Position numbers and translations under genes: made by a program. DNA of 64,000 bases from Methylobacillus flagellatus (GTDB taxonomy: Bacteria > Pseudomonadota > Gammaproteobacteria > Burkholderiales > Methylophilaceae), in NCBI RefSeq assembly GCF_005502435.1, contig NZ_SCOU01000004.1:1-64000 (forward strand), written 5' to 3'. The notes under the pieces are model-generated. The model made no database searches. It saw nothing but the letters and a program-made list of their open reading frames with translations, and was not told where the DNA came from. Below, piece by piece: positions 40,464 through 49,953 of this stretch. The stretch's first letter is position 1; each line of letters starts with the position of its first letter.

Positions 40464-42035
40464 TCATGTAGGTGAGCCCCCGGCAAACAGTCTTAAACGC
40501 AGCTCGAACGAGGACGGCTTGGCGGCCTGCCGGGGCTGGATCAGTATTTCCTTGCCATTGCCGCCTGTGCTGAGCAGTTCGATCTGTGTGAATGCCGGGT
40601 CAGCGTTGAACCTGCTTAGCAGCGTCTCCAGCTCACTGCTTTGCAGCTGCAACTGCAAACGCAATTCGGTCAGCGCTGCGTGCTCGCCGGCGCCAGTGTG
40701 TGAACCTGGCCTTGAATCAGCTTGTGTATCATGCAATTCGATCAGCAGTGTGCTCGGACCGGGCTGCAGGCTATCCCAATGCAGTTGCATCAAGCTGACT
40801 TGCGGCAAGGTTTCCAGCACCAGGCCCACATGTTGAAGGATCTGAGCTGCGCCAGGCTGCGGCTGATGCAATGCTTGTTCCAGTTGCATCATGGGCGTGG
40901 TGTTAGCGGACGCTGGGCTGGCGTCGGTCATGCGGCTGTCCAGCGCCGCTAAGCGCGCTGCTGGCTGCTCACTCAGCCGTTTTGCTTCCAGCAAGGTGGG
41001 CGTTGCATAGAGGGTGGCGGTCAACAGGCTGCAGGCCGAGAGCACGCCCAGGCTGCAGCGCCAGCGGTATAAATGCAGTGCCCGCTGGCGATGCGCCGGG
41101 ATCAGGTTGGGCAAGCGGCCAAGCTTGCCTGAGTTGCACAGCAGCAAAGGGTACGCCGCCGATGAATTTTCCAGAATGTGCTGGTGCGGGATCAGCTGCG
41201 CGGGATCAGCACGTCGCCAGGTCTCCTGGTCGTGATCTGTGGCAGGCAGCGCTGGCCAGTGCAGATGCACACTGTCAACCAGCACCACCGTCAACGGCTG
41301 GTCGCTCTGTATCCAGCCATGCTGTTGCAGATGCTTGCGCAGGCGGTGGGTTTCCTCCACACAACTGGCGAGGCAGGCGGCTGGATCTTGCTGGCTTGGC
41401 AATAGTCGGCAGGCGATGACCTCCCCATGACGGATAAAGGTTTGGCGCAGTTGTTGCGGCAGCGCCTCGTAACACACGGTCTGTACGATAGGCAGGTTCA
41501 GTCTGGTGAGTAACCGGGGCAGCAGACTGGCGCCAGCGATCAGGTGGGCCAGGCGGTACTGCTGTTGATCTAGCAGATCCAGGCAGGACTGCAGTCGGCT
41601 AGAGGGGGTCAATGCCATCAGCAGGCCGTTGTGTTCAGCGTTGTTCCCGGTTGGGTCGCCTGCCAACGCCGCAGGCTTTGAATGCACGCCCGGCTGACTC
41701 AACCGTTGTGCGCAACGTAGTTCGGCGTCCGGGTAGGCCAGCGCTAGCCGCCTTTGTAACAGCTGGGTCAGGGCGCGTCCACGGCAAGGGGGTATGGATT
41801 CCAGACGCAATTCCAGCGCGTCATCCATGGCGATCAGTGTGAGACGGTCACGGCGATAGCGCTGCAGATAAGCCTGCAGGCCGGCCGCATCGTCTGCTGC
41901 AAACTGCTGGTAATCGCTTACACGGCCAAATCGGTAGCGGGCCAGGCTGATATGGTGCTGAGCGATGCATAAGCCAATGTGGCTGATGTTGAGCCCGCTG
42001 AAGCGGATCTGACTGGAACGGATCTGGGCGAACAT
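40464..42035 (-). CDS. PilM-PilN/MshI/GspL-like protein
   Basis: A 523-aa protein with an N-terminal cytoplasmic actin-like half (ISLARYRFGRVSDYQQF and on, about 1-300), a membrane helix near 330 (SLGVLSACSLLTATLYA) and a periplasmic half with a ferredoxin-like domain (380-520). This combines PilM and PilN in one chain, as GspL and MshI do. It would link the ATPase to the PilO-like partner encoded next. Confidence 0.75.
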   Translation of the reverse strand: MFAQIRSSQIRFSGLNISHIGLCIAQHHISLARYRFGRVSDYQQFAADDAAGLQAYLQRYRRDRLTLIAMDDALELRLESIPPCRGRALTQLLQRRLALAYPDAELRCAQRLSQPGVHSKPAALAGDPTGNNAEHNGLLMALTPSSRLQSCLDLLDQQQYRLAHLIAGASLLPRLLTRLNLPIVQTVCYEALPQQLRQTFIRHGEVIACRLLPSQQDPAACLASCVEETHRLRKHLQQHGWIQSDQPLTVVLVDSVHLHWPALPATDHDQETWRRADPAQLIPHQHILENSSAAYPLLLCNSGKLGRLPNLIPAHRQRALHLYRWRCSLGVLSACSLLTATLYATPTLLEAKRLSEQPAARLAALDSRMTDASPASANTTPMMQLEQALHQPQPGAAQILQHVGLVLETLPQVSLMQLHWDSLQPGPSTLLIELHDTQADSRPGSHTGAGEHAALTELRLQLQLQSSELETLLSRFNADPAFTQIELLSTGGNGKEILIQPRQAAKPSSFELRLRLFAGGSPT

Positions 42036-42044
42036 GATGGCTGC

Positions 42045-43250
42045 TCAGAGGGGCAGATGCCCTAGGCTGTCATACACCGGGCTCAGCACGGCGAACATGA
42101 TGCCCGCCAGCAATAGCCCCAGTATCACCGTGAGTAGCGGTTCCACCAGCCTTAGCAGGGTGTCCACCGCATCATTCACTTCGCGTTCATAGAAGCGGCT
42201 GACGTTCAGCAAGGCGCGGTCCAGTGCCCCGGTCTGTTCGCCCACACGCACCATGCGCACCACCAGCGCGGGCATGCTGCCCGTGCGCTGGAAACTTTCT
42301 GCCAGGCCAGTACCTGCATGGATATGCTGTTCGATATGATGTAGTGCCAAAGCAAGTGAGCGATTACTGACCAGCGCCCTGCACAGTGCCAGTATCTGCA
42401 GCACCGGGATGCCAGCCTGATACATCAGGCTGAAGTTGCGTGCATAGCGTGCCATCTGCATCTTCTTTAATAGCTCGCCGCATACTGGCAAGCGTAAGGT
42501 CAGGCGGTCCCAGTACAGCGCCGCACCGGGGTGGCGGCGCAACATCACAGGGGTCAAGAACATCAGCCCGGCCAGTACGCTCAGCATCCAGGGCCAATAG
42601 GCACGCACCAGATCGGCACTGGCGATGAGTATGCGGGTCTGCAACGGCAGCGCCTGTCCCAGGCTGCTGAGGAAGCTGGCCATCTGCGGCACCATATAAT
42701 TCAGCAGGAATATCACCACCGCCAGCACCACAACAAGCACGAAGGCTGGGTAGGCTAGCAAGCGCTTGCCCTGCGAACGCAGCGCCTGTTCCCAGCTCAG
42801 GCTGTTAGCCAGCTGTTGCAGGATCAGCGTCAGCTGGCCGCTATGCTCACCGGCTGCGATCAGGCTGACGAACACTGGTCCGAAGATGCCCGGATGGCCG
42901 TGCATGGCTTGCGATAGCGACTGACCGGACTCGATCTGCTGGATCAGTGACGCCAGAAGCTGCTGCAGCCCGCCAAGCTCACAAGCTGCGCGGATGTCGT
43001 CCAGTGCCTGCAGCATGGGCACGCCAGCACTGAGCAATTGTTCGAGCTGGATGCAGAAGGTGAGCAGTTCACGCTGGCTCACGCGTGTTTTGCTGGAATC
43101 CTGCTTGCGGCTGACGCGAAAGCTCACCAGCTCCAGGCCTTGCTGGTGCAAGCGCAGTGTCAGTTCCTGGTCGTGGCTGGCTTGCAACTGCCCGCGGCAG
43201 AGTCGCCCCTCACGGTCGATGGCGCGGTAGTGAAAACTCAGCATCATCAT
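42045..43250 (-). CDS. type II secretion/type IV pilus platform protein (GspF/PilC family)
   Basis: A 401-aa integral membrane protein with two T2SSF domains (about 70-190 and 270-395), each ending in membrane helices (YPAFVLVVVLAVVIFLLNYM; LLTVILGLLLAGIMFAVLSP). Signatures are LLSAGVPMLQALD and VRVGEQTGALDRAL. Forms the inner-membrane platform turned by the ATPase encoded 25 bases upstream. Confidence 0.95.
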   Translation of the reverse strand: MMMLSFHYRAIDREGRLCRGQLQASHDQELTLRLHQQGLELVSFRVSRKQDSSKTRVSQRELLTFCIQLEQLLSAGVPMLQALDDIRAACELGGLQQLLASLIQQIESGQSLSQAMHGHPGIFGPVFVSLIAAGEHSGQLTLILQQLANSLSWEQALRSQGKRLLAYPAFVLVVVLAVVIFLLNYMVPQMASFLSSLGQALPLQTRILIASADLVRAYWPWMLSVLAGLMFLTPVMLRRHPGAALYWDRLTLRLPVCGELLKKMQMARYARNFSLMYQAGIPVLQILALCRALVSNRSLALALHHIEQHIHAGTGLAESFQRTGSMPALVVRMVRVGEQTGALDRALLNVSRFYEREVNDAVDTLLRLVEPLLTVILGLLLAGIMFAVLSPVYDSLGHLPL

Positions 43251-43275
43251 GCTCTTGCGCTTTGGCGGCTTGTCA

Positions 43276-44976
43276 TCAGGTCTCGGGCTCCAGGTCGACC
43301 ACGCGCATCACTTCCTGCAGGCTGCTGACGCCTTGCAGCACCTGTTGTCGGGCTGCACTGGCCAGGGTTTGCAGCCCGTCAGTGCGGGCCTGTTGCTGCA
43401 AGGCATGCAAGCCGGCTTGTTGTTCGATCAGGCGGTCCAGTGCAGCGCTGACTTTCAGCACTTCCATGATGGCCAGCCTGCCCCGATAGCCAGTGTGCTG
43501 GCATTGCGTACAACCTACCGCGCGGTACAGCAGCACTGGCTCATGCGGCGCGCTTCCCTCCAGTGCCTGTGGCAACGCGGCCAGCAGGCGACAAGAGGTG
43601 GTATCCGCTACGTAGGCGCTACGGCAATGCAGACATAACCTCCTGATCAGGCGCTGCGCCACGATGCCGATGAGGTTGCCAGCCAACAAGGCAGGCCGTA
43701 GCCCCAGGTCCTGCAGGCGCGCGAATGCACCCAGCGCAGAGTTGCTATGCAGCGTGGAATAGACCTGATGGCCGGTCATGGCGGCACGCAGCGCCATCTG
43801 GGCGGTTTCGGCATCGCGCATCTCGCCCACCAGGATCACGTCCGGATCCTGTCGCAACAAAGAGCGTATGCCGCTGGAGAAATCCAGTTTGGCGGCTTCG
43901 CTGAGCGAGGTCTGACGTAGCAGGCTGACCGGGTATTCGACCGGATCTTCCAGCGTCATGATGTTGACCGAGATGCTGTTCTTGAGAGCCAACAGTGAAT
44001 ACAGCGTGCTGGTTTTGCCACTGCCGGTGGGGCCGGTGAAGATCAGCATGCCTTCGGGTTTTTGCAGCATGGCTTGCAGTTGTTGCAAGGTGGCTTCGGG
44101 CAGGCCCATCGCGGCCAGAGACAGGATGGATTTTTCGCGATCCAGCACCCGCAGCACCAGGTTTTCGCCATGGATGGTGGGGTGGCTGGCCACACGGAAA
44201 TCGATGTTGCGCCCGCACAGCGTAAGGTGCAGATGACCATCCTGCGCGGCGCGGGTTTCAGCGATATCGAGGCCACTGATGACTTTGAGGCGGATCAGCA
44301 AGGCTGACCAGTAACGTTTGTGCAGACTGCGCACCTGCTGCAACACGCCGTCGATGCGGTAGCGCAGGCGCAGGTAGGCGGCTTCCGGTTCAAAGTGGAT
44401 ATCGGAAGCGCCTCGTTTCACCGCATCCAGTAACAGTGCTTCCACTAGCTGGGCTACTGCTGGCACGGCCTGATCTTGGGAGTTACCTTGTTCCATGGCG
44501 GCTAACAAAGGTTCCAGGCTCAGCGCGTAACCATAATGCTGATCCAGATATCGGCTGATCTGGCTGTGCGCGGCGAACCGGAGTTCCAGCTGGCCGCCTG
44601 CGGGTAATTGCGCCTGCAGGCGGTCCAGCGTTGCCAGGGGCGGCACATCGCTGACGGCCAGGCTGAGCCGCGCTTGCGTGGCCTCATAGCAGATGCCCAG
44701 CACATGGTGCTGGCGCGACAAGGCGGGCGTGATCATCGCCAGCGCCTGAGGCTCCGAGCTGGTCTGGTCCAGGTCCACATATTCCACATGAAACTGTGCC
44801 GCCAGTTGCTGCGTCAGCAGGGCTTCACTGATGAAGCCAAGGCGCAGTAACTGCTCACCCAGGCGCAGGCGGCTGAGCTGCTGCTCCTGCAGGGCGATCT
44901 GCAACTGGTCGGGGCTGATATGCCCGGCTTGCAGCAACTGTTGCCCCAGTGTCAGTGCGGCATCAAAAGGTCGCAT
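43276..44976 (-). CDS. assembly ATPase (GspE/PilB family)
   Basis: A 566-aa hexameric ATPase with an N-terminal GspE-like domain (about 5-150), Walker A GPTGSGKT (315-322), Asp boxes around 345-360, Walker B DVILVGEMRD near 382 and His box following. Near the C-terminus are two CxxC pairs, CLHC and CTQC, the zinc-binding C-terminal motif found in extension ATPases such as PilB and GspE and absent from PilT. The start overlaps the secretin stop by 14 bases. Confidence 0.95.
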   Translation of the reverse strand: MRPFDAALTLGQQLLQAGHISPDQLQIALQEQQLSRLRLGEQLLRLGFISEALLTQQLAAQFHVEYVDLDQTSSEPQALAMITPALSRQHHVLGICYEATQARLSLAVSDVPPLATLDRLQAQLPAGGQLELRFAAHSQISRYLDQHYGYALSLEPLLAAMEQGNSQDQAVPAVAQLVEALLLDAVKRGASDIHFEPEAAYLRLRYRIDGVLQQVRSLHKRYWSALLIRLKVISGLDIAETRAAQDGHLHLTLCGRNIDFRVASHPTIHGENLVLRVLDREKSILSLAAMGLPEATLQQLQAMLQKPEGMLIFTGPTGSGKTSTLYSLLALKNSISVNIMTLEDPVEYPVSLLRQTSLSEAAKLDFSSGIRSLLRQDPDVILVGEMRDAETAQMALRAAMTGHQVYSTLHSNSALGAFARLQDLGLRPALLAGNLIGIVAQRLIRRLCLHCRSAYVADTTSCRLLAALPQALEGSAPHEPVLLYRAVGCTQCQHTGYRGRLAIMEVLKVSAALDRLIEQQAGLHALQQQARTDGLQTLASAARQQVLQGVSSLQEVMRVVDLEPET

Positions 44977-46711
44977 GGAGCAGATCGTCCTCGTCAGTAT
45001 CGGGGAAGGATGCGGGCTGCTGACCAGTCAGAACGGCTGGTGCGGGCTCACTCACTACCACCGGACGCAGAAAGATCACCAGTTCCGATTTTTTCTGCAA
45101 TTCGGCTTTGCCGGTGAACAGTTTTCCCAGCAAGGGCAGGCGGTGCAGCCCCGGTACCTGGTCACGGTTGTCACGCTGTTCGTCCTGCATCAGCCCGCCC
45201 AGGATGGCCGTTTCCCCGCTGCTCACATGCAACAGCGATTCCATCTCGCGTACCTGGATGATGGGGATGCTGGAGGCGATGCGGTTGCCGTTCACCACCA
45301 GGCTGGGGTTGGGGTCCTGCACATCCCGCACAAAGCGCGAGATGGTGGGGCGTACATTCAGCATCACCTGTTGCGTGCTGCTGATGTGGGGCGTGACGCT
45401 CATCACCACGCCTACCGGCACGGTATGCGGTGTGGTGGTGAACACGGTGTTGAGGTTGGTCTGGGTCTGGCTGGTTTGCGCTTCGATAGTGAAATACACC
45501 AGGTTATCCACCACCTTGAGCACCGCCGTCTGGTTGTTGAGTACCCGCAGCCTGGGGCTGGACAGCACGCGCGTGGTGCCGAACTGCTGCAACAGGGTGA
45601 TGGCGGCGCTGAGATTGGCCAGGATGCCGCTGCCGGTATAGGTGTAACCAGCGCGGAATTGCGAATTGGGGCTGGGCGCGGAGGGGTCGGTGATGCCGGG
45701 ACGCAAGGACTGGCGGATGAACAGGCCGCTATCCTCGCCGCCCTGTGCGATGCGGCTCCAGTCTATGCCGGCCTGAAAGGCATCGCGCAGCTCGACTTCC
45801 ACGATGGACGCCTCGATCATCACCTGGCGTCTGGCGCTTTGCATGATGCGGCCCAGCAGGGCGGCCACCTTTTTGTGCTGCTTCTCCGTGGCACGCACAC
45901 TGAGGATGCCGGTTTCAGTGTTGGCGATCACATTCGTCCTGGGGGTTTTGCTGCCAGTGCTGTCTGCGACAGCTGGGCGCTGTTCTGCCAGGTTGCTGAT
46001 GGTTGCTCCGCTTGTCGGCATGCCAGGGATGGCGGGTGCCGGTGCGCTAACAGGAGCTGATGTACTGCGTTCAGCGACATGTTCGCCTAGCAGTGACTGG
46101 ACGTTGCGCAGCAGCGATTCCCAGAAATGATGTCTGGAACTGCTGGCCACCTGAGTACGCGAGCCGTTGGCATTGCTGCTGGCGGGCAGGGTGCTGGTTC
46201 TGCCCGTGGCGCTGCCTGTGGTCGCGATCTCCGATGCCGCGCCAACTGACAAGCTGGTGTCGCGGCTCAGGTTCAGGTAGTCCACGGCGTAATGCCGCAC
46301 CACTGGCCGGTCCGGGCGTATGCTCAGCACGTCCTCATCCAGGCGGTAGCTGATGTCGGATTGATTGGCTAGCCGCTGCAGGATGCGGTGCAGCGGCTGA
46401 TCCAGTGCATGCAGCGTGGCTTTGCCATCGATAGCCGGATCGATGTCCATATTGAGTTGATTGTCGCGTGCCAGTGCGAATAGGATCTCCTTGACCGGTA
46501 CCTCTTGCACCACCACGCTGAAGTGCTGCTGCATGAAGGCGGGCATAGGCTTGACCGCGTCATGCAGGGTGGTTTCAGCGGCCGGGCTACTGGCTGCCTC
46601 GAGTGCAACCAGCGGTGCCGGGTTGGCGATGGGCTGGGGTGCAACTGGAGACAGGCAGCTACATAAGCACAAGGCGCTTGTGACGATGCCAGCTATGACC
46701 AGACAGCGCAT
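44963..46711 (-). CDS. secretin (PilQ/MshL/GspD family)
   Basis: A 582-aa outer-membrane channel protein. The N-terminus has a signal peptide with a possible lipobox (CLCSC around residue 19). An STN/N0-type domain follows (about 70-140, SVVVQEVPVKEILFALARDN), then N1-like repeats and the secretin core (about 340-560) with VPGLHRLPLLGKLF near its end. MshL-like layout. No good Shine-Dalgarno precedes ATG 46711, but a 40-aa gene ends 15 bases before it, suggesting coupled translation. Confidence 0.92.
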   Translation of the reverse strand: MRCLVIAGIVTSALCLCSCLSPVAPQPIANPAPLVALEAASSPAAETTLHDAVKPMPAFMQQHFSVVVQEVPVKEILFALARDNQLNMDIDPAIDGKATLHALDQPLHRILQRLANQSDISYRLDEDVLSIRPDRPVVRHYAVDYLNLSRDTSLSVGAASEIATTGSATGRTSTLPASSNANGSRTQVASSSRHHFWESLLRNVQSLLGEHVAERSTSAPVSAPAPAIPGMPTSGATISNLAEQRPAVADSTGSKTPRTNVIANTETGILSVRATEKQHKKVAALLGRIMQSARRQVMIEASIVEVELRDAFQAGIDWSRIAQGGEDSGLFIRQSLRPGITDPSAPSPNSQFRAGYTYTGSGILANLSAAITLLQQFGTTRVLSSPRLRVLNNQTAVLKVVDNLVYFTIEAQTSQTQTNLNTVFTTTPHTVPVGVVMSVTPHISSTQQVMLNVRPTISRFVRDVQDPNPSLVVNGNRIASSIPIIQVREMESLLHVSSGETAILGGLMQDEQRDNRDQVPGLHRLPLLGKLFTGKAELQKKSELVIFLRPVVVSEPAPAVLTGQQPASFPDTDEDDLLHATF

Positions 46712-46726
46712 GGAGGACGGCGCAGC

Positions 46727-46849
46727 TTATGGCTGTGCTAGCAGGCAAACCAGCAGGCGGAGCGCGAGCAGACAAGCAGCGAGCAGGCCAATCTGGACAG
46801 ACTCTGCCGGGTGCTGCCCTGATACGATGGCATTTTTACAGTTAGTCAT
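46727..46849 (-). CDS. small hydrophobic protein (40 aa) heading the secretin operon
   Basis: A short gene with a strong AGGAG seven bases before its ATG. The product has a polar start (MTNCKNAIVSGQHPAE) and one hydrophobic helix (IGLLAACLLALRLLVCLLAQ). It ends 15 bases before the secretin, which lacks its own Shine-Dalgarno. It may be a translational leader, a small membrane partner, or a pilotin-like protein; nothing in it decides. Between it and cobT (46850-47057) I see no riboswitch and no other gene; two divergent promoters must lie there. Confidence 0.55.
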   Translation of the reverse strand: MTNCKNAIVSGQHPAESVQIGLLAACLLALRLLVCLLAQP

Positions 46850-47057
46850 GGTGCTCTCCTTGGCGGTCTAAGCGCCCGCAACGTCCTCACGGGTTAGAAT
46901 GGATGCAGACAGCGCTTCTGTCATGCCGTGCCAGTCTACGTGCATGCTGAAGCAAGCAATATTGCCTGCTCTGGTGCAGCAGCTCGCCGTGTGGCGGCGC
47001 ACTGAGCGGTGCCTGGAATAAAGTGATTAACCCCTTTCTACTGTGAGTGAGCCCTGA

Positions 47058-48104
47058 TTGCGTATACCCGATATCCTTCCTTTGAATCACACCGGTGAGC
47101 TTGCTCAAGCATTAGCGGCCAGTATCGACAACAAAACAAAACCTTTGGGGGCGCTAGGCCAGCTGGAAAAACTGGCCTTGCAGATCGGTCTGGTGCAGCA
47201 AAGCCACACGCCCGGATTGCAGCGTCCGGTGATGCTGGTGTTCGCAGCGGACCATGGCATCGCTGAAACCGGGGTGAGCCCGTTCCCACAGGCGGTGACG
47301 CAGCAGATGGTGCTGAACTTCCTGGCCGGTGGTGCCGCCATCAACGTGTTTGCGCGTCAGGTGGGCATGCAGTTGCGTGTGGTGGACGCCGGGGTGAACC
47401 ATGTGTTTGAACCTTGTCCGGCCTTGATCGATGCCAAGGTGGCGATGGGCACCGCCAATTTTCTGCACAGCCCGGCCATGACGGCTGCGCAATGCGCAAC
47501 GGCCCTGCAGCGCGGCATGGCATTGGCCAGTGCCGAGATCGAAGCGGGCACTAACATCCTCGCATTTGGCGAGATGGGCATCGCCAATACCAGCTCGGCG
47601 GCCGCATTGATGAGCGTGTTGTGCGAGCTGCCGGTGCAGCTGTGCGCCGGGCGTGGTACTGGTCTGGATGATGTGGGCCTGCAACACAAGATCAGCATCA
47701 TCGAGCAAGCGCTCGCACACCATGCGTTGCCGCGCGATGACGTGAAGCAGGTACTGGCTACGCTGGGCGGTTTTGAGATCGCCATGATGGCGGGCGCCAT
47801 GCTGGCCAGTGTGGAGCGACGCGCGTTGATCATCGTGGATGGGTTTATCACAAGCTCCGCCTTGCTGGTGGCCGCGCGCCTGCAGCCCGCTGTGCTGGAT
47901 TATTGCGTGTTCGCACATTGCTCGGGCGAGGCAGGCCACCGCTTGTTGCTGTCGCAGCTGGGTGCACGTCCCTTGCTGGATATGGGCTTGCGCCTGGGCG
48001 AAGGTACCGGCGCCGCATTGGCTTACCCACTGGTGCAGGCAGCGGTGAATTTTCTCAATGAGATGGCCTCGTTCGCGTCCGCCCAAGTGTCGGGGCCAGC
48101 CTGA
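47058..48104 (+). CDS. cobT: nicotinate-nucleotide--dimethylbenzimidazole phosphoribosyltransferase
   Basis: A 348-aa enzyme that makes alpha-ribazole 5'-phosphate from DMB and NaMN for the lower ligand of cobalamin. Family motifs are [39 protein letters not shown] and GEGTGAALA with the catalytic Glu near the C-terminus. The start is TTG (47058), since no in-frame ATG suits. First gene of cobT-cobS-cobC, with one-base and GTGA overlaps following. Confidence 0.95.
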   Translation: MRIPDILPLNHTGELAQALAASIDNKTKPLGALGQLEKLALQIGLVQQSHTPGLQRPVMLVFAADHGIAETGVSPFPQAVTQQMVLNFLAGGAAINVFARQVGMQLRVVDAGVNHVFEPCPALIDAKVAMGTANFLHSPAMTAAQCATALQRGMALASAEIEAGTNILAFGEMGIANTSSAAALMSVLCELPVQLCAGRGTGLDDVGLQHKISIIEQALAHHALPRDDVKQVLATLGGFEIAMMAGAMLASVERRALIIVDGFITSSALLVAARLQPAVLDYCVFAHCSGEAGHRLLLSQLGARPLLDMGLRLGEGTGAALAYPLVQAAVNFLNEMASFASAQVSGPA

Positions 48105-48868
48105 TGTGGCGCGATGAGTGGCGTTATTTTCTGACCGCGCTGATGTTCTTCACGCGGGTGCCGGTGCAGCTTCGCGATTACCGCGAAACTGATCTCAACC
48201 GGTCCACGCGCTATTTCCCCTTGATCGGTGTGCTGGTAGGCGCTTTCGCGGCTGCCGTGTTCTGGCTGGCGGGCACGCTGGTGCCCTACGACATCGCCAT
48301 CCTGCTCAGCATGATCGCCACCATCCTGCTGACTGGCGCCTTCCACGAAGATGGTCTGGCCGACGCCGCTGACGGCCTGGGCGGCGGCGTGGACAAGGAG
48401 CAGGCGCTCACCATCATGCAGGATTCGCGCATCGGCAGTTATGGTGCCATCGTGCTGGTGATGGCTTTGCTGTTGAAGTTTCACCTGCTGGCGCTGATCC
48501 GCCCCGATGTGTTGATGCTGGCCCTGATCGCAGGGCACAGTCTGAGCCGTTACATGGCGGTGCTGGTGATCGCGACACAGTCCTATGTGCGCTTCTCGGG
48601 AAAATCCAAGCCATTGGCGACACGCTTGCAGAGTGGCGATGTGCTGCTGGCTTCGTTGTTCGGCCTATTGCCCGCGATCTGGATGGGGTTGCACTTCGGC
48701 GAGGGGTTGCTGGCTTATGTGCTGCTGCCGGTGCTGGTGATGTGGGCCTGGTTCAGCTACAAACTGCACCGCCGTCTGGGCGGCTACACCGGCGACTGTC
48801 TGGGTGCGACGCAGCAACTCACGGAACTGGCGTTCTATCTGGGTGTGCTGGCCTGGAGTGTGGCGTGA
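48104..48868 (+). CDS. cobS: adenosylcobinamide-GDP ribazoletransferase (cobalamin synthase)
   Basis: A 254-aa integral membrane enzyme with about six hydrophobic segments. It joins adenosylcobinamide-GDP with alpha-ribazole phosphate. The signature FHEDGLADAADGLGGG is near residue 84, and the C-terminal GGYTGDCLGATQQ is also conserved. ATG shares one base with the cobT stop. Confidence 0.95.
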   Translation: MWRDEWRYFLTALMFFTRVPVQLRDYRETDLNRSTRYFPLIGVLVGAFAAAVFWLAGTLVPYDIAILLSMIATILLTGAFHEDGLADAADGLGGGVDKEQALTIMQDSRIGSYGAIVLVMALLLKFHLLALIRPDVLMLALIAGHSLSRYMAVLVIATQSYVRFSGKSKPLATRLQSGDVLLASLFGLLPAIWMGLHFGEGLLAYVLLPVLVMWAWFSYKLHRRLGGYTGDCLGATQQLTELAFYLGVLAWSVA

Positions 48869-49431
48869 ACCTTTACTTACTGCGACACACCCAGCCCGAT
48901 GTGGCGCCCGGCATCTGTTACGGGCAGACCGATCTGGGGCTGGCCGCCAGCTTTGATGCCGAGTTGCAGCGTATCCGCGCTGGTCTCGCAGGGCTGCATA
49001 TAGACCACGTGCACAGCAGCCCTTTGCAGCGTTGCCACCGGCTGGCAGCGGCTTTGGCTGCGGGCAAGGTGCATCAGGACCCGCGTCTGATGGAGCTGGA
49101 TTTCGGTGAGTGGGAATTACAGCCTTGGCAAGCTATTCCACGCGGTCTGGTGGAGGTGTGGACGGAGGATTATGTGCGGCGTGCGCCACCCGGTGGAGAA
49201 TCCTTCTTTGATTTGCAACAGCGTGTGATCGGCTTCTTTGACGAAGTGAGCGCTAACAATCAGGATCTGTTGGTGGTCACCCACGCTGGCGTGATACGCG
49301 CCTTGCTGGCGCATGCCCTGAACATGCAGCTGCTGGATGCCTTCCGTCTGCGGGTGGATTACGGCAGTCTGTCGCAGCTTGAGCTGCAGGATGGTCGTGT
49401 GACCGTGTCCGCGGTCAACCGGCGCTTTTGA
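48865..49431 (+). CDS. cobC: alpha-ribazole phosphatase (histidine phosphatase family)
   Basis: A 188-aa histidine-phosphatase protein with the catalytic RHTQ motif at residues 7-10, the MELDFGEWE motif and the second His in THAGVIRA. It dephosphorylates alpha-ribazole-P or adenosylcobalamin-P. The GTG start overlaps the cobS stop as GTGA; longer upstream frames are not needed. Its 3' end overlaps the convergent cobU by 17 bases. Confidence 0.9.
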   Translation: MNLYLLRHTQPDVAPGICYGQTDLGLAASFDAELQRIRAGLAGLHIDHVHSSPLQRCHRLAAALAAGKVHQDPRLMELDFGEWELQPWQAIPRGLVEVWTEDYVRRAPPGGESFFDLQQRVIGFFDEVSANNQDLLVVTHAGVIRALLAHALNMQLLDAFRLRVDYGSLSQLELQDGRVTVSAVNRRF

Positions 49432-49948
49432 GCGTGAGCGGCAAGCCTGCCGCCATGAACAACACCTGCTCGCAGCGGGCGGCAACGGCCTGATTCAAGC
49501 GGCCTTGCAGGTCCTGGAACTGGCGGTTGATCGCCCCCAGCGGCACGATGCCCATGCCCACTTCGTTGCTCACCAGGATCAGCTGCCCTGGCAGTGCCTG
49601 CAGTGCGGCCAACAAGGCCGCTTGTTCGGCTTCCCAGCTGGAACTGGCAGGCGGCTGGCAATCCGCGCAGATCCACTGCGCCAGCCATACCGTCAGGCAA
49701 TCGACGATGATGCAGGTATCGGGGCTAGAATGCTGACGCAGTGTTTCAGCCAGAAAATGCGGCGCTTCCACCAATCGCCACTCGGCCGGACGGCGTTGCT
49801 GGTGCTGCTGGATGCGCGCTGCGAATTCCGCATCGTAGACTTGCGCCGTGGCGATGTAGGTGACGGGCAGGCCGCTGGCTTTGGCCAGCGCTTCGGCATG
49901 TGCGCTTTTGCCGGAACGGGCGCCGCCCAGGATCAGGGTGGTGGTCAT
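49415..49948 (-). CDS. cobU: adenosylcobinamide kinase/guanylyltransferase
   Basis: A 177-aa bifunctional enzyme that phosphorylates and then guanylylates adenosylcobinamide. The P-loop GGARSGKS is at 8-15; the RIQQHQQRRPAEW segment holds the guanylylated histidine, and SNEVGMGIVPLGAINRQF is the conserved C-terminal motif. ATG 49948 is chosen by the family start (TTLILGGARSGKS). It follows the BtuF-like gene by five bases on the same strand. Confidence 0.95.
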   Translation of the reverse strand: MTTTLILGGARSGKSAHAEALAKASGLPVTYIATAQVYDAEFAARIQQHQQRRPAEWRLVEAPHFLAETLRQHSSPDTCIIVDCLTVWLAQWICADCQPPASSSWEAEQAALLAALQALPGQLILVSNEVGMGIVPLGAINRQFQDLQGRLNQAVAARCEQVLFMAAGLPLTLKSAG

Positions 49949-49953
49949 GATGG

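Noticed and set aside
44831-46060. 409-codon plus-strand frame over the secretin
   Set aside because: Shadow of the secretin gene, which has clear domains.
46850-47057. Possible B12 riboswitch before cobT
   Set aside because: None of the conserved blocks (aggtgaa, ccgcaac...taa, gccactg, ggagaccggcc) is present in order on either strand.
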